A stretch of DNA of 64,000 bases from Moesziomyces globuligerus (Eukaryota > Basidiomycota > Ustilaginomycetes > Ustilaginales > Ustilaginaceae), in assembly GCA_030849465.1 (NCBI GenBank), contig JARVLF010000015.1, forward strand, positions 1,984,001 to 2,048,000, given 5' to 3'. Numbering within the stretch: the stretch's first letter is position 1; every line of letters begins with the position of its first letter. The translations under genes and the position numbers were made by a program. The notes beneath the pieces were generated by a model, which had not been told where the DNA came from, made no database searches, and worked only from the letters and a program-made list of their open reading frames with translations. Positions 38,468 to 48,383 of the stretch are shown here, in pieces.

Positions 38468-41400
38468 TCAGGCTTGGGCGGGGTGGCCGAAGCGGTGCTG
38501 CGAGTGGCTGCGCGCCATGATGTCGGTGCGGCTGCGAGTCATGTCGACGGACTTGCGCGAGAGCACAGGCGTGTAGGGTCTGCGCTCGTCGAGTCGCGGC
38601 TCGAAGCGGACGATCTCGAAGCCGTCACCGTCGGTGTTGGTCCGCTCATGCGCGTTGCGCGATGCGCTCATGCTCGCGCGCGGACGGGTGGGCGGTGGCG
38701 GCGAGAGCGGATATGCGGCGCGCGGAGGCGAGTTGAAGGCATTGAGCGTGGCATCGTGCGAACGACCGAGCCCATCACGCTGCTGTCCAGGGCTAAGGGC
38801 CGGGGGGCGGCCGAGCATCACGCCGCCCCAGCTTTTCATCGTCTCCTTCAACCCACCGCTTCCTGCCTCGCGAGCCTCATTGAGCACCGGCACGTCGTCG
38901 TCCTGGTGAGCTTGCTCACCGCCGCGGCTACCGGCATTACGGCTCGCAATGAACTTTGCAAGCCATAGCTCTCGGCGGCCTTCAGCAGCGGCGGTCGCAG
39001 CCGAGTGACGCTCTGCCTCGGTCATGATCGATACCGGCATGGCTCTGCTGTCTCTCTTGGCGCGTGCCTCCATGATTGGGACGGCAGGAGTGCGGCGGTA
39101 GACATCGAAGCCGTCCTGCGACAATGGCCTGTATCCAAGTGCGTCTCCGAGACGCTTGACCAAGCGCGCAGGGGCATTGCGGAGGGTGGGCTTATGCTCG
39201 CTCGTAGCTTGCGACTGGGAGAGGGAGCGGCGACGTTGGACGGCCCGTCGCTCACGTTGAGCTGCGCGTCGGGCGTGTGCACGCTCTCCGTCAGCCTCAT
39301 CGAGACGCAACAACGAGCTCGCGCGTGGCTTGGCACCGTACAGATACACGCACACGAGCATCAGCACCACAACCAGCGCCACGGATGCGAAGATCACCGC
39401 AAACGCGCCAAACGACAGCTTGGTATACGCCACCAGCGCTGCGAACGACATCGCGCAGCTGATCGTGTAGGCCATAGCCACCACCGCCGTCATCGCGGCC
39501 AGCGCTGTCTCGTCCAACCACCGCTTGTCGCGGCTCGAGACGACGCCTTCGCCCGCTTCCAGCCATGCTTCTCGCTCGCCAGCACCGGGCTCCTCGCTCG
39601 CCTCTTTGGTCTTAGCCAGGCCGTGGCGTCCGCCGCGGCCGCCATTGAAGCGCGCAGCAGCCAGTCGTCCGGCAGTGCGGCGCGAGTATGACGTGAAGCG
39701 GTCCTCGTCCGCATCCTGCAGCAGCGTTGGTGTCGACACGTCCTCTCGTGCCACCACGTCGCGCAGAACCACCTTGCGCGCGGGCGAGTATCCGTCCAGC
39801 ACGTATTGCACGATCGCCAGCCCAGCGCTCACCAGCGCTGCCGTCGCCAGCACCACGCCGAAGGCACTCAGCAGCCATGACGTCGCAAAGCTCGCCGTCA
39901 GCGCCAGCGTGTAGAGCGCAAAGCTGAAGAGCGCGCCGGCGATGACGCCAGGCACGAGCAGAGTCTCCGTCTTGACGCGCAGCGGCCTCCTCGTGTCGAT
40001 ATGACCCTTCTCGTCCAGGTACAGCGGACGTGCCTTGGACACAAACGCATGTGCTCCGCTATCGGACTTGCGCGAGTTCACCAGATAGACCGCCACCACC
40101 CCGACGACGAGGCCGAGTGCAGCGGAGATCGAGATGGCGAGCGCGGCCGACGTAGTTGACATGCCGTGCGTAGTGGTAAAGACGCTCTGCAGGCCCGAGA
40201 AGAGGAACATGTACATGCCGACGAGCGAGGCGAAGACGAGCGCCAGCAGGGCGAGCATTGGGTTGAAGCGCACCAGTCGCACCGGTCGCCCAAGATCGTC
40301 GACGAACATCTGGCGTGGCTGCGTCTCGGGCTGGGGCTCGGGCGTCCATCCCTGCCCAGTGCGCTTGAGCCGCAATGCTTCTCGGCGGAACAGCAAGAAT
40401 GCCGCCGTCTCCCGTGTAGCGACGCCCACGTAGACGATGAGCACCGCCGCCACGATCAGCGTCAGCCAGTACGTCCACGACCAGCTCAGCAGGCTGAGTA
40501 CGAGCTTCGAGATCCAGGGCCCAGCGATCTGTCCACCGATCAAAGCCAGCGCGATGGAACCGACCCCAAAGAGGCGGCCTCTGGAGGTGGCGAACAGATC
40601 CATCGCCGTCGCCAGGGCAACGAAGGTCGCCACTCCGGCGAGCAGACCCAGGAGAGCCTGCACTGCCAGGATCGCCACAAAATGGTGGACGAAGCCGCCG
40701 ACTGCGCAAATGGCACCGATGGCGACGAGCGAGATGAGCGTGATACGCTGACGTCCAAAGCCGACAAATGCGTTGGCCAGGAACAGACCGCCACCCTGAC
40801 TGCCGTTGTAAGCCAGCGAGCCGATGGAGAGGAACAGCGTTGTGGTCTCGTCGGCACGTTCGTCGATGATGATCTGACCCACCGTGTTGGTGTAGCCGGA
40901 GGCGAGCGCCTGCATGGCGAACAAGAAGACCCAGTAAGCGAGCAGCTGGAGGAGCTTGGCGGCGGCATTCCATCGGTCAGCCCAGACCACTGGCTCATCC
41001 TCGGAGTCAGAAGACAGTGTCTCATCGTCCAGATCGGCTTCATCCTCGTAGTCGGCCGGATCGATGTCGGCGACCTCACCCTCCTCGAGCATCTGCTGCT
41101 TCTGCGAGCCAGACCTGCGCAGGTTGCTCAGCAGCACCTGGCGAGCCTCGTCCTCGTCGAGCTCCACGGTGTCGATGCCGTCCTGGAGCGTCATCTGGCT
41201 GAGGCGACGGTCGCGGTTGCTGCTCATGCTCCGCTTGACGCGCTCGGGGCTCTGCTTCTGTTTGGAGATATCGTCACCATCCATACCCTCGAGGTCCGCA
41301 GCCCACGGCTTGTGGTCTGTGTACATCTGCCTGCGTCGCTCCTGCTCCTGCTTCTCCTCGAGCAGCTCGTTGTACATGCCGCGCGTTACGGGCCTGCTGA

Positions 41401-44245
41401 GCGCCGACTCTCCGAACGCCACCTCACCGAGCTTGTCGACATAGTTGCGTCCGAGAGCCTCCTCGACTGTGATGCTGCCGCGGCCGCCCTGACTGTCTGC
41501 AACCGAGCCGGCAATGTTCGCACCACGGGCACCATCACGGATCGAGATGGCGTTGAGCCCGCCAGCGGCGACGAAGTCCTGGAACGCCTTGCGCGCAGCC
41601 GTGCCCTCACCAAGCTGCAGGTTCATGGCGCAATCGAAGCCGGCTCGGAAGCATTGCCGGCACGCAGGCGCGGCGCCGTGCTGGCGCGATCCGGGGCGGG
41701 GCTGGTCGATATGCGAAGGGTTGCTGCGGAACGAGACGCGCGTGTCGCGCGTACGTGGGCGGCGCGCCTTGCCTGCCTTGACTGAAGAGATGGGGATGAA
41801 GCGGAACTCGCCACTTGCCTGGCGGTTGCGTAGCGCACGCATGTCGGTGTCGTCCGCCTCGTTCGTGCTCGCATACGTGTCGACGATGAACGGCACGCGC
41901 TTCTCGAAGGACAGATCGAACGTTCCCTCCTGCTCGTCGATCTCGGTGCCCTCGTTGTCTTCCGAGGCCGAGTCGACAGCCTCGACCTCTTCGGGCTCCT
42001 GCATCTCGGGAACGTCGCTAGGCGGAGCGACTGCAGTGCGAGCAGTGGTACGCAGGCCTTTGACACTGCCCGATCCGCTGTTCTGGCGAGAAAGGTTGAA
42101 CTCCTCCCTGGTCGGCGAGTCGAACGCAGTGGTGGCCGAGCCGATCGAGTTCTGTCGGCTGCGCTGTGAAGCAGAGCTCACGATTGGCGTCGCCTGCACA
42201 CCGATCAGTCCCTCGGGTCGACCACCCTTGTCGCTCGACTCCTTGCTCTTGACGCCTGATGGAGGCATCGATGCTCGCTGTCGCGACGATCCAACGCCCT
42301 TCTCGCGTGCGTCTTCGTCGATCTGCTGCATCTGGTAGACAAAGAGCTTACGGTTCGCCTCTTCGAGCATGCTCGGTGCGATCTCGCCAAATGTGTTGCG
42401 TCGAGGATCGCCCCGGAAGCCGAGGTCCTGATTCTCTCGCTTGCGCACGTCTGTGTCGTCTGACTTGGCTTGCGTCGTGCCCGACGCGCTCTTGGCCTCC
42501 GCAACAGGCTCGATAGCCTGAATCGGCTCCTTGACCTCCGACTGCGAAGGCCGCGGCTCCCGGGGCGGCGTACCAACGGACGGCTCGGACTTGCGGAACT
42601 TTAGCGCATGTGGGATCTGTGGAGCGGTTGGCGGCTCGACGGATGCCGAGAGTGGAGAGGGGATCCTCTGGTCTCCCTGCGACTCGCCACTGGCCTGCAT
42701 AGAGGCTGGCACTTGAAGCAGAGTGGACTGACGTCGAGCAGCAGCGAGCGTCTGAGGCGTCGGCGAATAGATCGTACGGGATGATCCATCGTTGCGTTGG
42801 ACGAGCTTGGCATCTGCGCGTGACAAGACATGTCCGCCCACGCTTGGCAGCGACTCGGACGTCGGAAGCGCCGAGCTCTCTGCTCCCGTGGTTGGTTTCG
42901 GCAGGCTGATGCGCTTGAGATTCTGAAAGTCCGTGCGGACCGTGGGGATCTGGGTGCCGTCGGGGAGTGCGATGGTGTCGCCCGAGTAGCTTGTGTCGTT
43001 CGAGTCGGAGCGGATGGGCGGGGCGGACAGGTTCGATGGTCGCGAGGGCGTGAAAGGTGCTGCGGACGCTTTAATACTTGCGACCTCGGCGGCTGACACA
43101 GGGACCAGGGTCTGCATCGGCTGCTGCGGAGCCGGTCCACCTCCGAAACGGGCACCCGTTAGCTGTGCTTGCGGCGCAGCAGATTGGATCTGGGCAAGCG
43201 TGGAAGACGATGAGAAAGTCGAGGGAAGCGTGAGCTGGACGGGGAGTAGCTGCGCTTCAAGCTGGGAGTTGCGCTCTCGCATTGCTGCGACGCTGCTCGC
43301 CGTGGGCGTCGGCTCCGATTCGGTCTCCGACGACCACACGGATGACTCTGAGGGCGCCTGGGCTTGCGCCTGCGACGGTCTTGCCTTCTTGAACGACAGG
43401 GGCATCGTCTGAAATCCAGCGTTCTGCCTCGAACCCAGCGGAGGTGTGGGTGGGATCTCGATGCTGGTCTTTCGAGCTTGCTGGCCAGGCTGCATGTTCC
43501 TGTTCTGTCCATCGTTCCTCTGAGGTTGCTGAAAGGTAGACAGATTACGCGACAGTAGTGGAGACTGCATCTCCTGACTGGCGCGGCGCTGCAGCTGAGC
43601 GGTCGAGAGCTGCGAGTCCGAAGGCCCTGCGTTGTGAGGATTTGGAAAGTCCCCTCGTCCAGCCGTTTGTTGGGGCTGACCGGGCGACATAGGTGCGAAG
43701 ACATATGGCAGGCTTGGCCTCCTCACCTCGCCCCTCGCAGCCTGTTTGCGGCCCGTGACCGGATCGAAGTTGCGCGGGAGCGCGCCATAATTCTCCTGGT
43801 TCGATACGGATCTACCATGGCCAAGCGTCAGGCTAGCCCCAGCACCGCCACCGATCCTGAGCGCTCGTGGAGTGTCGTTGGTGCTCTGCTCCTTGCGAGT
43901 CTTTGCTTCACCGGAGGATGACTCCGAGTTGGCCTCTGGGATCCTCTGCAATTGGCTTGCCGAGCTCACAGTAGTGGAGGCGTGGCGTGAGTGCTGGGTG
44001 GGCGCAGATTGACGCTGCACCTGGTAAGGGAATGTCGCGGTGGTTTGCTGCATCTCCTGCTGGTAGCGTCGAAGAGCTTGCTCAGCAGCCATTGTGGCTT
44101 CGCGCATCTGCTCTTGGCGTGCTGATGATGACGCTACACTAGCACCGGAGCTGATCTGCTGAGCTCCCGAACTGCGCTGCTGGTTCACTTGTCCAGGACC
44201 AGAGACAGTGGCGGATCGCTCCCTGCGTCGGCCGCTTCCTGACAT
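38468..44245 (-). CDS. MFS (DHA1-like) transporter with giant disordered N-terminal extension
   Basis: 1925 residues in one exon. Residues 1 to about 1090 have almost no hydrophobic segments and are rich in Ser, Gln, Pro and Arg. Near residue 860 is a Cys cluster, C-R-Q-C-F-R-A-G-F-D-C. Twelve predicted membrane segments follow between about 1095 and 1645, starting LLQLLAYWVFLFAMQALA and ending VALVVVLMLVCVYLYG. The motif R-G-R-L-F-G-V-G-S ... G-G-Q-I-A-G-P-W-I-S in helix 5 is like motif C of MFS drug/H+ antiporters (DHA1). A cytosolic loop of about 45 residues follows helix 6, as usual. A second disordered tail of about 280 residues ends the protein. Typical fungal MFS proteins have 500-650 residues. 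The substrate cannot be predicted. Confidence 0.8.
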   Translation of the reverse strand: MSGSGRRRERSATVSGPGQVNQQRSSGAQQISSGASVASSSARQEQMREATMAAEQALRRYQQEMQQTTATFPYQVQRQSAPTQHSRHASTTVSSASQLQRIPEANSESSSGEAKTRKEQSTNDTPRALRIGGGAGASLTLGHGRSVSNQENYGALPRNFDPVTGRKQAARGEVRRPSLPYVFAPMSPGQPQQTAGRGDFPNPHNAGPSDSQLSTAQLQRRASQEMQSPLLSRNLSTFQQPQRNDGQNRNMQPGQQARKTSIEIPPTPPLGSRQNAGFQTMPLSFKKARPSQAQAQAPSESSVWSSETESEPTPTASSVAAMRERNSQLEAQLLPVQLTLPSTFSSSSTLAQIQSAAPQAQLTGARFGGGPAPQQPMQTLVPVSAAEVASIKASAAPFTPSRPSNLSAPPIRSDSNDTSYSGDTIALPDGTQIPTVRTDFQNLKRISLPKPTTGAESSALPTSESLPSVGGHVLSRADAKLVQRNDGSSRTIYSPTPQTLAAARRQSTLLQVPASMQASGESQGDQRIPSPLSASVEPPTAPQIPHALKFRKSEPSVGTPPREPRPSQSEVKEPIQAIEPVAEAKSASGTTQAKSDDTDVRKRENQDLGFRGDPRRNTFGEIAPSMLEEANRKLFVYQMQQIDEDAREKGVGSSRQRASMPPSGVKSKESSDKGGRPEGLIGVQATPIVSSASQRSRQNSIGSATTAFDSPTREEFNLSRQNSGSGSVKGLRTTARTAVAPPSDVPEMQEPEEVEAVDSASEDNEGTEIDEQEGTFDLSFEKRVPFIVDTYASTNEADDTDMRALRNRQASGEFRFIPISSVKAGKARRPRTRDTRVSFRSNPSHIDQPRPGSRQHGAAPACRQCFRAGFDCAMNLQLGEGTAARKAFQDFVAAGGLNAISIRDGARGANIAGSVADSQGGRGSITVEEALGRNYVDKLGEVAFGESALSRPVTRGMYNELLEEKQEQERRRQMYTDHKPWAADLEGMDGDDISKQKQSPERVKRSMSSNRDRRLSQMTLQDGIDTVELDEDEARQVLLSNLRRSGSQKQQMLEEGEVADIDPADYEDEADLDDETLSSDSEDEPVVWADRWNAAAKLLQLLAYWVFLFAMQALASGYTNTVGQIIIDERADETTTLFLSIGSLAYNGSQGGGLFLANAFVGFGRQRITLISLVAIGAICAVGGFVHHFVAILAVQALLGLLAGVATFVALATAMDLFATSRGRLFGVGSIALALIGGQIAGPWISKLVLSLLSWSWTYWLTLIVAAVLIVYVGVATRETAAFLLFRREALRLKRTGQGWTPEPQPETQPRQMFVDDLGRPVRLVRFNPMLALLALVFASLVGMYMFLFSGLQSVFTTTHGMSTTSAALAISISAALGLVVGVVAVYLVNSRKSDSGAHAFVSKARPLYLDEKGHIDTRRPLRVKTETLLVPGVIAGALFSFALYTLALTASFATSWLLSAFGVVLATAALVSAGLAIVQYVLDGYSPARKVVLRDVVAREDVSTPTLLQDADEDRFTSYSRRTAGRLAAARFNGGRGGRHGLAKTKEASEEPGAGEREAWLEAGEGVVSSRDKRWLDETALAAMTAVVAMAYTISCAMSFAALVAYTKLSFGAFAVIFASVALVVVLMLVCVYLYGAKPRASSLLRLDEADGERAHARRAAQRERRAVQRRRSLSQSQATSEHKPTLRNAPARLVKRLGDALGYRPLSQDGFDVYRRTPAVPIMEARAKRDSRAMPVSIMTEAERHSAATAAAEGRRELWLAKFIASRNAGSRGGEQAHQDDDVPVLNEAREAGSGGLKETMKSWGGVMLGRPPALSPGQQRDGLGRSHDATLNAFNSPPRAAYPLSPPPPTRPRASMSASRNAHERTNTDGDGFEIVRFEPRLDERRPYTPVLSRKSVDMTRSRTDIMARSHSQHRFGHPAQA

Positions 44246-46191
44246 TGCTAGCTCCTGCTGGTTTCGAGTCCGTTGTATTTTGTTCTCTTTCGGTTGATGC
44301 TCGTATAGCAGTGGGTTGAGTATGTGAGTCGATGACGAGAGTATAGGTCTCTGGTTGTTTAGGTGATTTCGGTGGAGGGCTTTGGGCCGAATGGAATTCG
44401 TCTAGAGAAAGAGCATGAGATGACGTCTTGAAAGGGTCGTTAAAAGGTCGTGAATCGAAATGATGTCGGCGGCGTGTCTAGAACATCAAAGCTTCAGTGG
44501 CACCGCTCCTGGTGGATCTTAGGCAGCGTCGATCGAAGCTTGTGAGAGGTTGAACAAAGTCGGAGACAAGGCCGCGCAAGACGGCAACGAGATCACAGCG
44601 TTGCCGGTGAAGTGAAGGAAGGCAGAAATGCCGAAGTGTGTAGAAGAAGCGGATGAAGCGGATGAAGTCAAGCAAGCTGGCGCGGGAAGAGTCCAAATGG
44701 GTGCTGTAGAGATGATGTTGGATCTGATGGTAGGGACTACGTCGCAGAAAAGTCGGGTCGTAAGTCGTCGCTGGATGCGGCTAAGTGCAATGAAGGAGAG
44801 AGACGTAAAATTCGTGAGGAGAAAGTGTCCCGAAGCCAGTTCAGGATATGGTGGATGGTGCGTCAAAGAGTCCTGCTAGAGGTGCTCAGATCGTCAAGAT
44901 CGTAAAGAGTCTGAAGAGAAGGAAGAGACAGCCAGATGAAAAGGTAGAGAAGGATGAAAAGATGGCTGCTCCAAAGGGACCCCGTTAAGATGAAAAGTGC
45001 AAGAAGGGGGGGCCAAAGGTGGTGAAGAGGTGGATGTACGGAAAGAAGCAAGGAGCAGATGGCAGACCTGACACATGACATTAGTAGCTACCTGATGTCG
45101 CGGGCCGTCAGAGGCAAGCCGAAGTACCGGGCTTGCCTGTCAGACAGGCGGGCCGAGAAATTGAGCATGCACTCAAGGCATTCACAACGCTCGCAACGTC
45201 ACACATCAGTTCGGGTGGTGCGCGTCAGTTCGTGGCGCTTGCACGATTCCGCATCTCGACATGTGGTCGAATGCATGGTAGACCTGGATCTTGCAGGCCC
45301 TACATGATCAGAGCAGCGCAGGCCTTTTGTCTTGCATTACGGCCTGGAGAAGCGACTGGGCTGCAGAATGGCGAAAAGTGGACCAATGGACAAGGAGCGA
45401 GCTTGCAGACGACAGGCCTACAACGCGCAGTGAGGCCGGGTAAGACCATTGTGTTTGACTGTCTCGAAAAGCAGGCACGATTACGAGACAAGGTAGGGAC
45501 CAAGAGCGCGTGGTGAAATGGGATGGCCGCTTCCGTCTCCGAAGCATGTGCATCACAGAGCAGCGGCTGTGCAGCGCAGCGATCCCATGCGCGAACTCGA
45601 TGGGCTGGGTGGGACATGTCTACGAAGCAGGCGAACAAGGTTCGAAGGTGGTCTGCACGCATAGCAAGCGTAGATTCTCGCTCGAGCCCGGTCAGCGCCC
45701 AATACCGCGGTAATGGCAGACTCGAGTGGTGCTGCAGCCGGATGTGTGGCGCCGATGGTCAGGGTCGCGCACAGCGCGGATCCCGCTAATCGACACATGT
45801 CAGAAAAGGCGAAATGCTCCGCTTCTCCTCGCTGCGCGTGTCTCGGTCGGCAAAAGGTGCGCTCGCAGCTCGCAACCTCTTGGCCGCATGTTCAGCCACT
45901 CGCATCGATGCCGCTCGTATCGCATCCCTGCTCGATTCGGCGAGGAACATGCGGCTGGAAAGTAGCTCAACCCGGTGTGTTTTCCAGGCCACCCGTCGCG
46001 GAAAAACCTTGCTCCCGGTCTTGTTTCATCGGGCATCTAGAATGGGATCTACACAATCGGCGATCGATGCCCACGCGACAGGTGGAGGAGCATGCGCCTT
46101 TTTGGAACATCGCCGAGACTTTCGGGATCAAACGTTCTTCGCGTTGCTCTTTACAGACCATACCGTACCCTCACAGGGCAAGCCGATCAGT
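44246..46191. other. 1.9-kb divergent intergenic region
   Basis: Between the MFS gene (minus) and SAD1 (plus). From about 44480 to 45060 the plus strand is purine-rich, i.e. the transporter strand is CT-rich, which fits a long leader or promoter. From 45814 a frame is open into SAD1, but its product does not look like the family. No RNA gene recognised. Confidence 0.5.
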
Positions 46192-48114
46192 ATGGTGGGC
46201 AAAGCGATGCCTCCATCCAAGCGACAGCGTGTGGAACACGAGGTCCCTCCTCCTCCGCCGGCTGACTCCTCATCGCTTTCGCCACCTCCACCGCCGCCAG
46301 CTGAAGAAGAGGACGAACCAGGCGCCCTGTCAGATCGCTTCCCTGCACCGCCAGCATCACCACCACCTCCGCCGCCGCCAGAGTCTTCTGTGGACGCAGC
46401 GCAGAATTCCGACATTGTGCCGCCTCCACCGCCGTCGCTACCTCCGCCACCTCCACCCGCAGCCGGCGAGCCAGAGGACGAAGGCGGCGACGACGTGGAC
46501 ATCCAAGATGCAGAGTACTGGACACGGCTTGCGCAGTCGTCCTCATCATCTGCACCCGTGAGCACTGCAGCCACATCGTCGAAACGCTCGGCTGAGACAG
46601 CGAAGAGTGGTAAATCGGCACTCTACCTCGATACAATCAACCGCGCAGTGCTCGACTTCGACTTTGAGAAGCTGTGCTCGGTATCGCTCAGCAACATCAA
46701 CGTCTACGCGTGCCTGGTGTGCGGCAAGTACTTTCAGGGCCGCGGACGCAGCTCGTATGCGTATCTGCACAGCATCGACACGTCGCATCACGTGTTTATG
46801 AACCTCGCTTCCGCGCAGACCTACATCCTTCCAGACAACTACGCCGTGCCGGACGAGAGCCAGGCTGCGCTTCAGGACATCAAGTATCTCCTCAACCCGA
46901 CCTTCGACGCGCGCACGCTCGCAATGCTCGACGACAAGGAAGCATTTGACCTCAACGGGAAGGCGTACGTGCCCGGCTTCGTGGGGCTCAACAATGTCGG
47001 CAAGAATGACTACGTCAATGTGGTCGTGCAGGCACTCGGGCATGTTCGGCCGCTGAGGGACTTCTTCCTCCAACAGCGGGAGGCGCAAGTGGGGGGCAGC
47101 GAGCTTGTGGCGAGGTTCGGTGAGCTAGTGCGCAAGATGTGGAACCCGCGTGCGTTCAAGCCGCAAGTTTCGCCTCACGAATTCCTGCAGCAGGTGGCAC
47201 AGGTTTCCAAGAATCGCTTTCGGATCACCGAGCAGGCGGATCCGGTCGAGTTCCTGGGTTGGCTGCTCAATCGGCTGCATGCGGATCTAGCCGGTGCCGG
47301 TGGCAAGGATGGAAAGCGCAAGCGCCATGCTGTGGGCGCAGAGACGGTCATCAGTCGATGCTTCCAGGGTGTGGTGCAGGTCGAGTCGCAGCCATTGGAG
47401 AGAGTGGAGGAGCCTGAAGATGGTGCGGCGGTGGTGGCGCAGGCAGAAGCCATGAACGGGTCTGAGGGTAGGCCGGCAGGTGGACAAGTGGCGAACGACG
47501 GGCGCGCATGCTTCGACCCCGCCGCCAAGGTCGAGCGCAAGGACTCGCCGTTCTTCCTGCTCTCCATGGACCTGCCTGCGCCACCGCCGGTGCTGGGTAC
47601 AGATGGCGATGACGAGAGCGCGACTCTCGTTCCGCAAGTCAGTATCGGTCAGGTCCTGGCCAAGTACGATGGCTCCAGTCTCCACGCTTCCCACGGTCGA
47701 CTGTCCAAGTACCACCTGCGTCGGCTTCCGCCCTTCCTCATCCTCCACTTCCGCCGCTTCACCAAGAACAGTCTCGGCCAGACGGAGCGCAATCCGACAC
47801 TGGTCAACTTCCCCACCACTAATCTCGACATCTCGCGCTACGCGCCCCTCCTCCCGTCGGCCGATGCCATGGATACGGGCGCGCCCATCGCAAACGCCTA
47901 CGACCTCGTCGCCAACATCGTCTACGACGCTTCCCCAGGCACGGTCAACGAAAACGCCGCGTGGAAATCCCACGTCCACACCTCACCCTCCAACCTTAAA
48001 CAATCGCCGCCAAAGTGGTTCGCCATCCACGACCTCCTCGTCGACCCCATCGACTCGCACATGATCTTCCTCGCCGAATCCCACTTCCAGATCTGGCAGA
48101 AACGCCAACCCTAG
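46192..48114 (+). CDS. SAD1: Tri-snRNP protein Sad1/USP39, inactive ubiquitin-protease fold
   Basis: 640 residues from the ATG of M-V-G-K-A-M; a second ATG five codons on (46207) is equally possible, and an in-frame ATG at 45814 is not supported. Residues 15-105 are a proline-rich acidic region with runs of 5-7 Pro. The ZnF-UBP domain lies at about 170-215 (Y-A-C-L-V-C-G-K-Y-F-Q-G-R-G, then H-V-F-M). The UCH-type domain starts at about 264 with G-L-N-N-V-G-K-N-D-Y-V-N, where active proteases have N-T-C-Y; the catalytic Cys is missing, as in all Sad1/USP39 proteins. H-F-R-R-F-T-K-N and the C-terminal H-M-I-F-L-A-E-S-H-F-Q-I-W follow. The protein is needed for tri-snRNP assembly and pre-mRNA splicing. 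Confidence 0.94.
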   Translation: MVGKAMPPSKRQRVEHEVPPPPPADSSSLSPPPPPPAEEEDEPGALSDRFPAPPASPPPPPPPESSVDAAQNSDIVPPPPPSLPPPPPPAAGEPEDEGGDDVDIQDAEYWTRLAQSSSSSAPVSTAATSSKRSAETAKSGKSALYLDTINRAVLDFDFEKLCSVSLSNINVYACLVCGKYFQGRGRSSYAYLHSIDTSHHVFMNLASAQTYILPDNYAVPDESQAALQDIKYLLNPTFDARTLAMLDDKEAFDLNGKAYVPGFVGLNNVGKNDYVNVVVQALGHVRPLRDFFLQQREAQVGGSELVARFGELVRKMWNPRAFKPQVSPHEFLQQVAQVSKNRFRITEQADPVEFLGWLLNRLHADLAGAGGKDGKRKRHAVGAETVISRCFQGVVQVESQPLERVEEPEDGAAVVAQAEAMNGSEGRPAGGQVANDGRACFDPAAKVERKDSPFFLLSMDLPAPPPVLGTDGDDESATLVPQVSIGQVLAKYDGSSLHASHGRLSKYHLRRLPPFLILHFRRFTKNSLGQTERNPTLVNFPTTNLDISRYAPLLPSADAMDTGAPIANAYDLVANIVYDASPGTVNENAAWKSHVHTSPSNLKQSPPKWFAIHDLLVDPIDSHMIFLAESHFQIWQKRQP

Positions 48115-48383
48115 CCCCTCCCTAGATCTCACCACACGCATCGCAACCCTTCGAGCTGCTAGCCCTGCTGAAAGCGAATATCAGACTGGACCAGACTGGA
48201 TGTGATCATGGTGGAATTGAAGATGCAATACAGTGACTAGATAACGGGGTACGACCGACGACTGTTGAAGTGTTGGGGATGAACGGGATATACCAGGAGA
48301 CCAGACCGACCGGAAAGTGAATCAGAAGCTTGAGAGGGGTAAAAGTGGGGTAGGGGAGCAAATGCCGCCGATGCAGCGTGAGC

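Noticed and set aside
45814..46191. N-terminal extension of SAD1 from an upstream in-frame ATG
   Set aside because: The 126 extra residues have no resemblance to Sad1/USP39, and good ATGs lie directly before the conserved part. An unseen 5' exon cannot be excluded.
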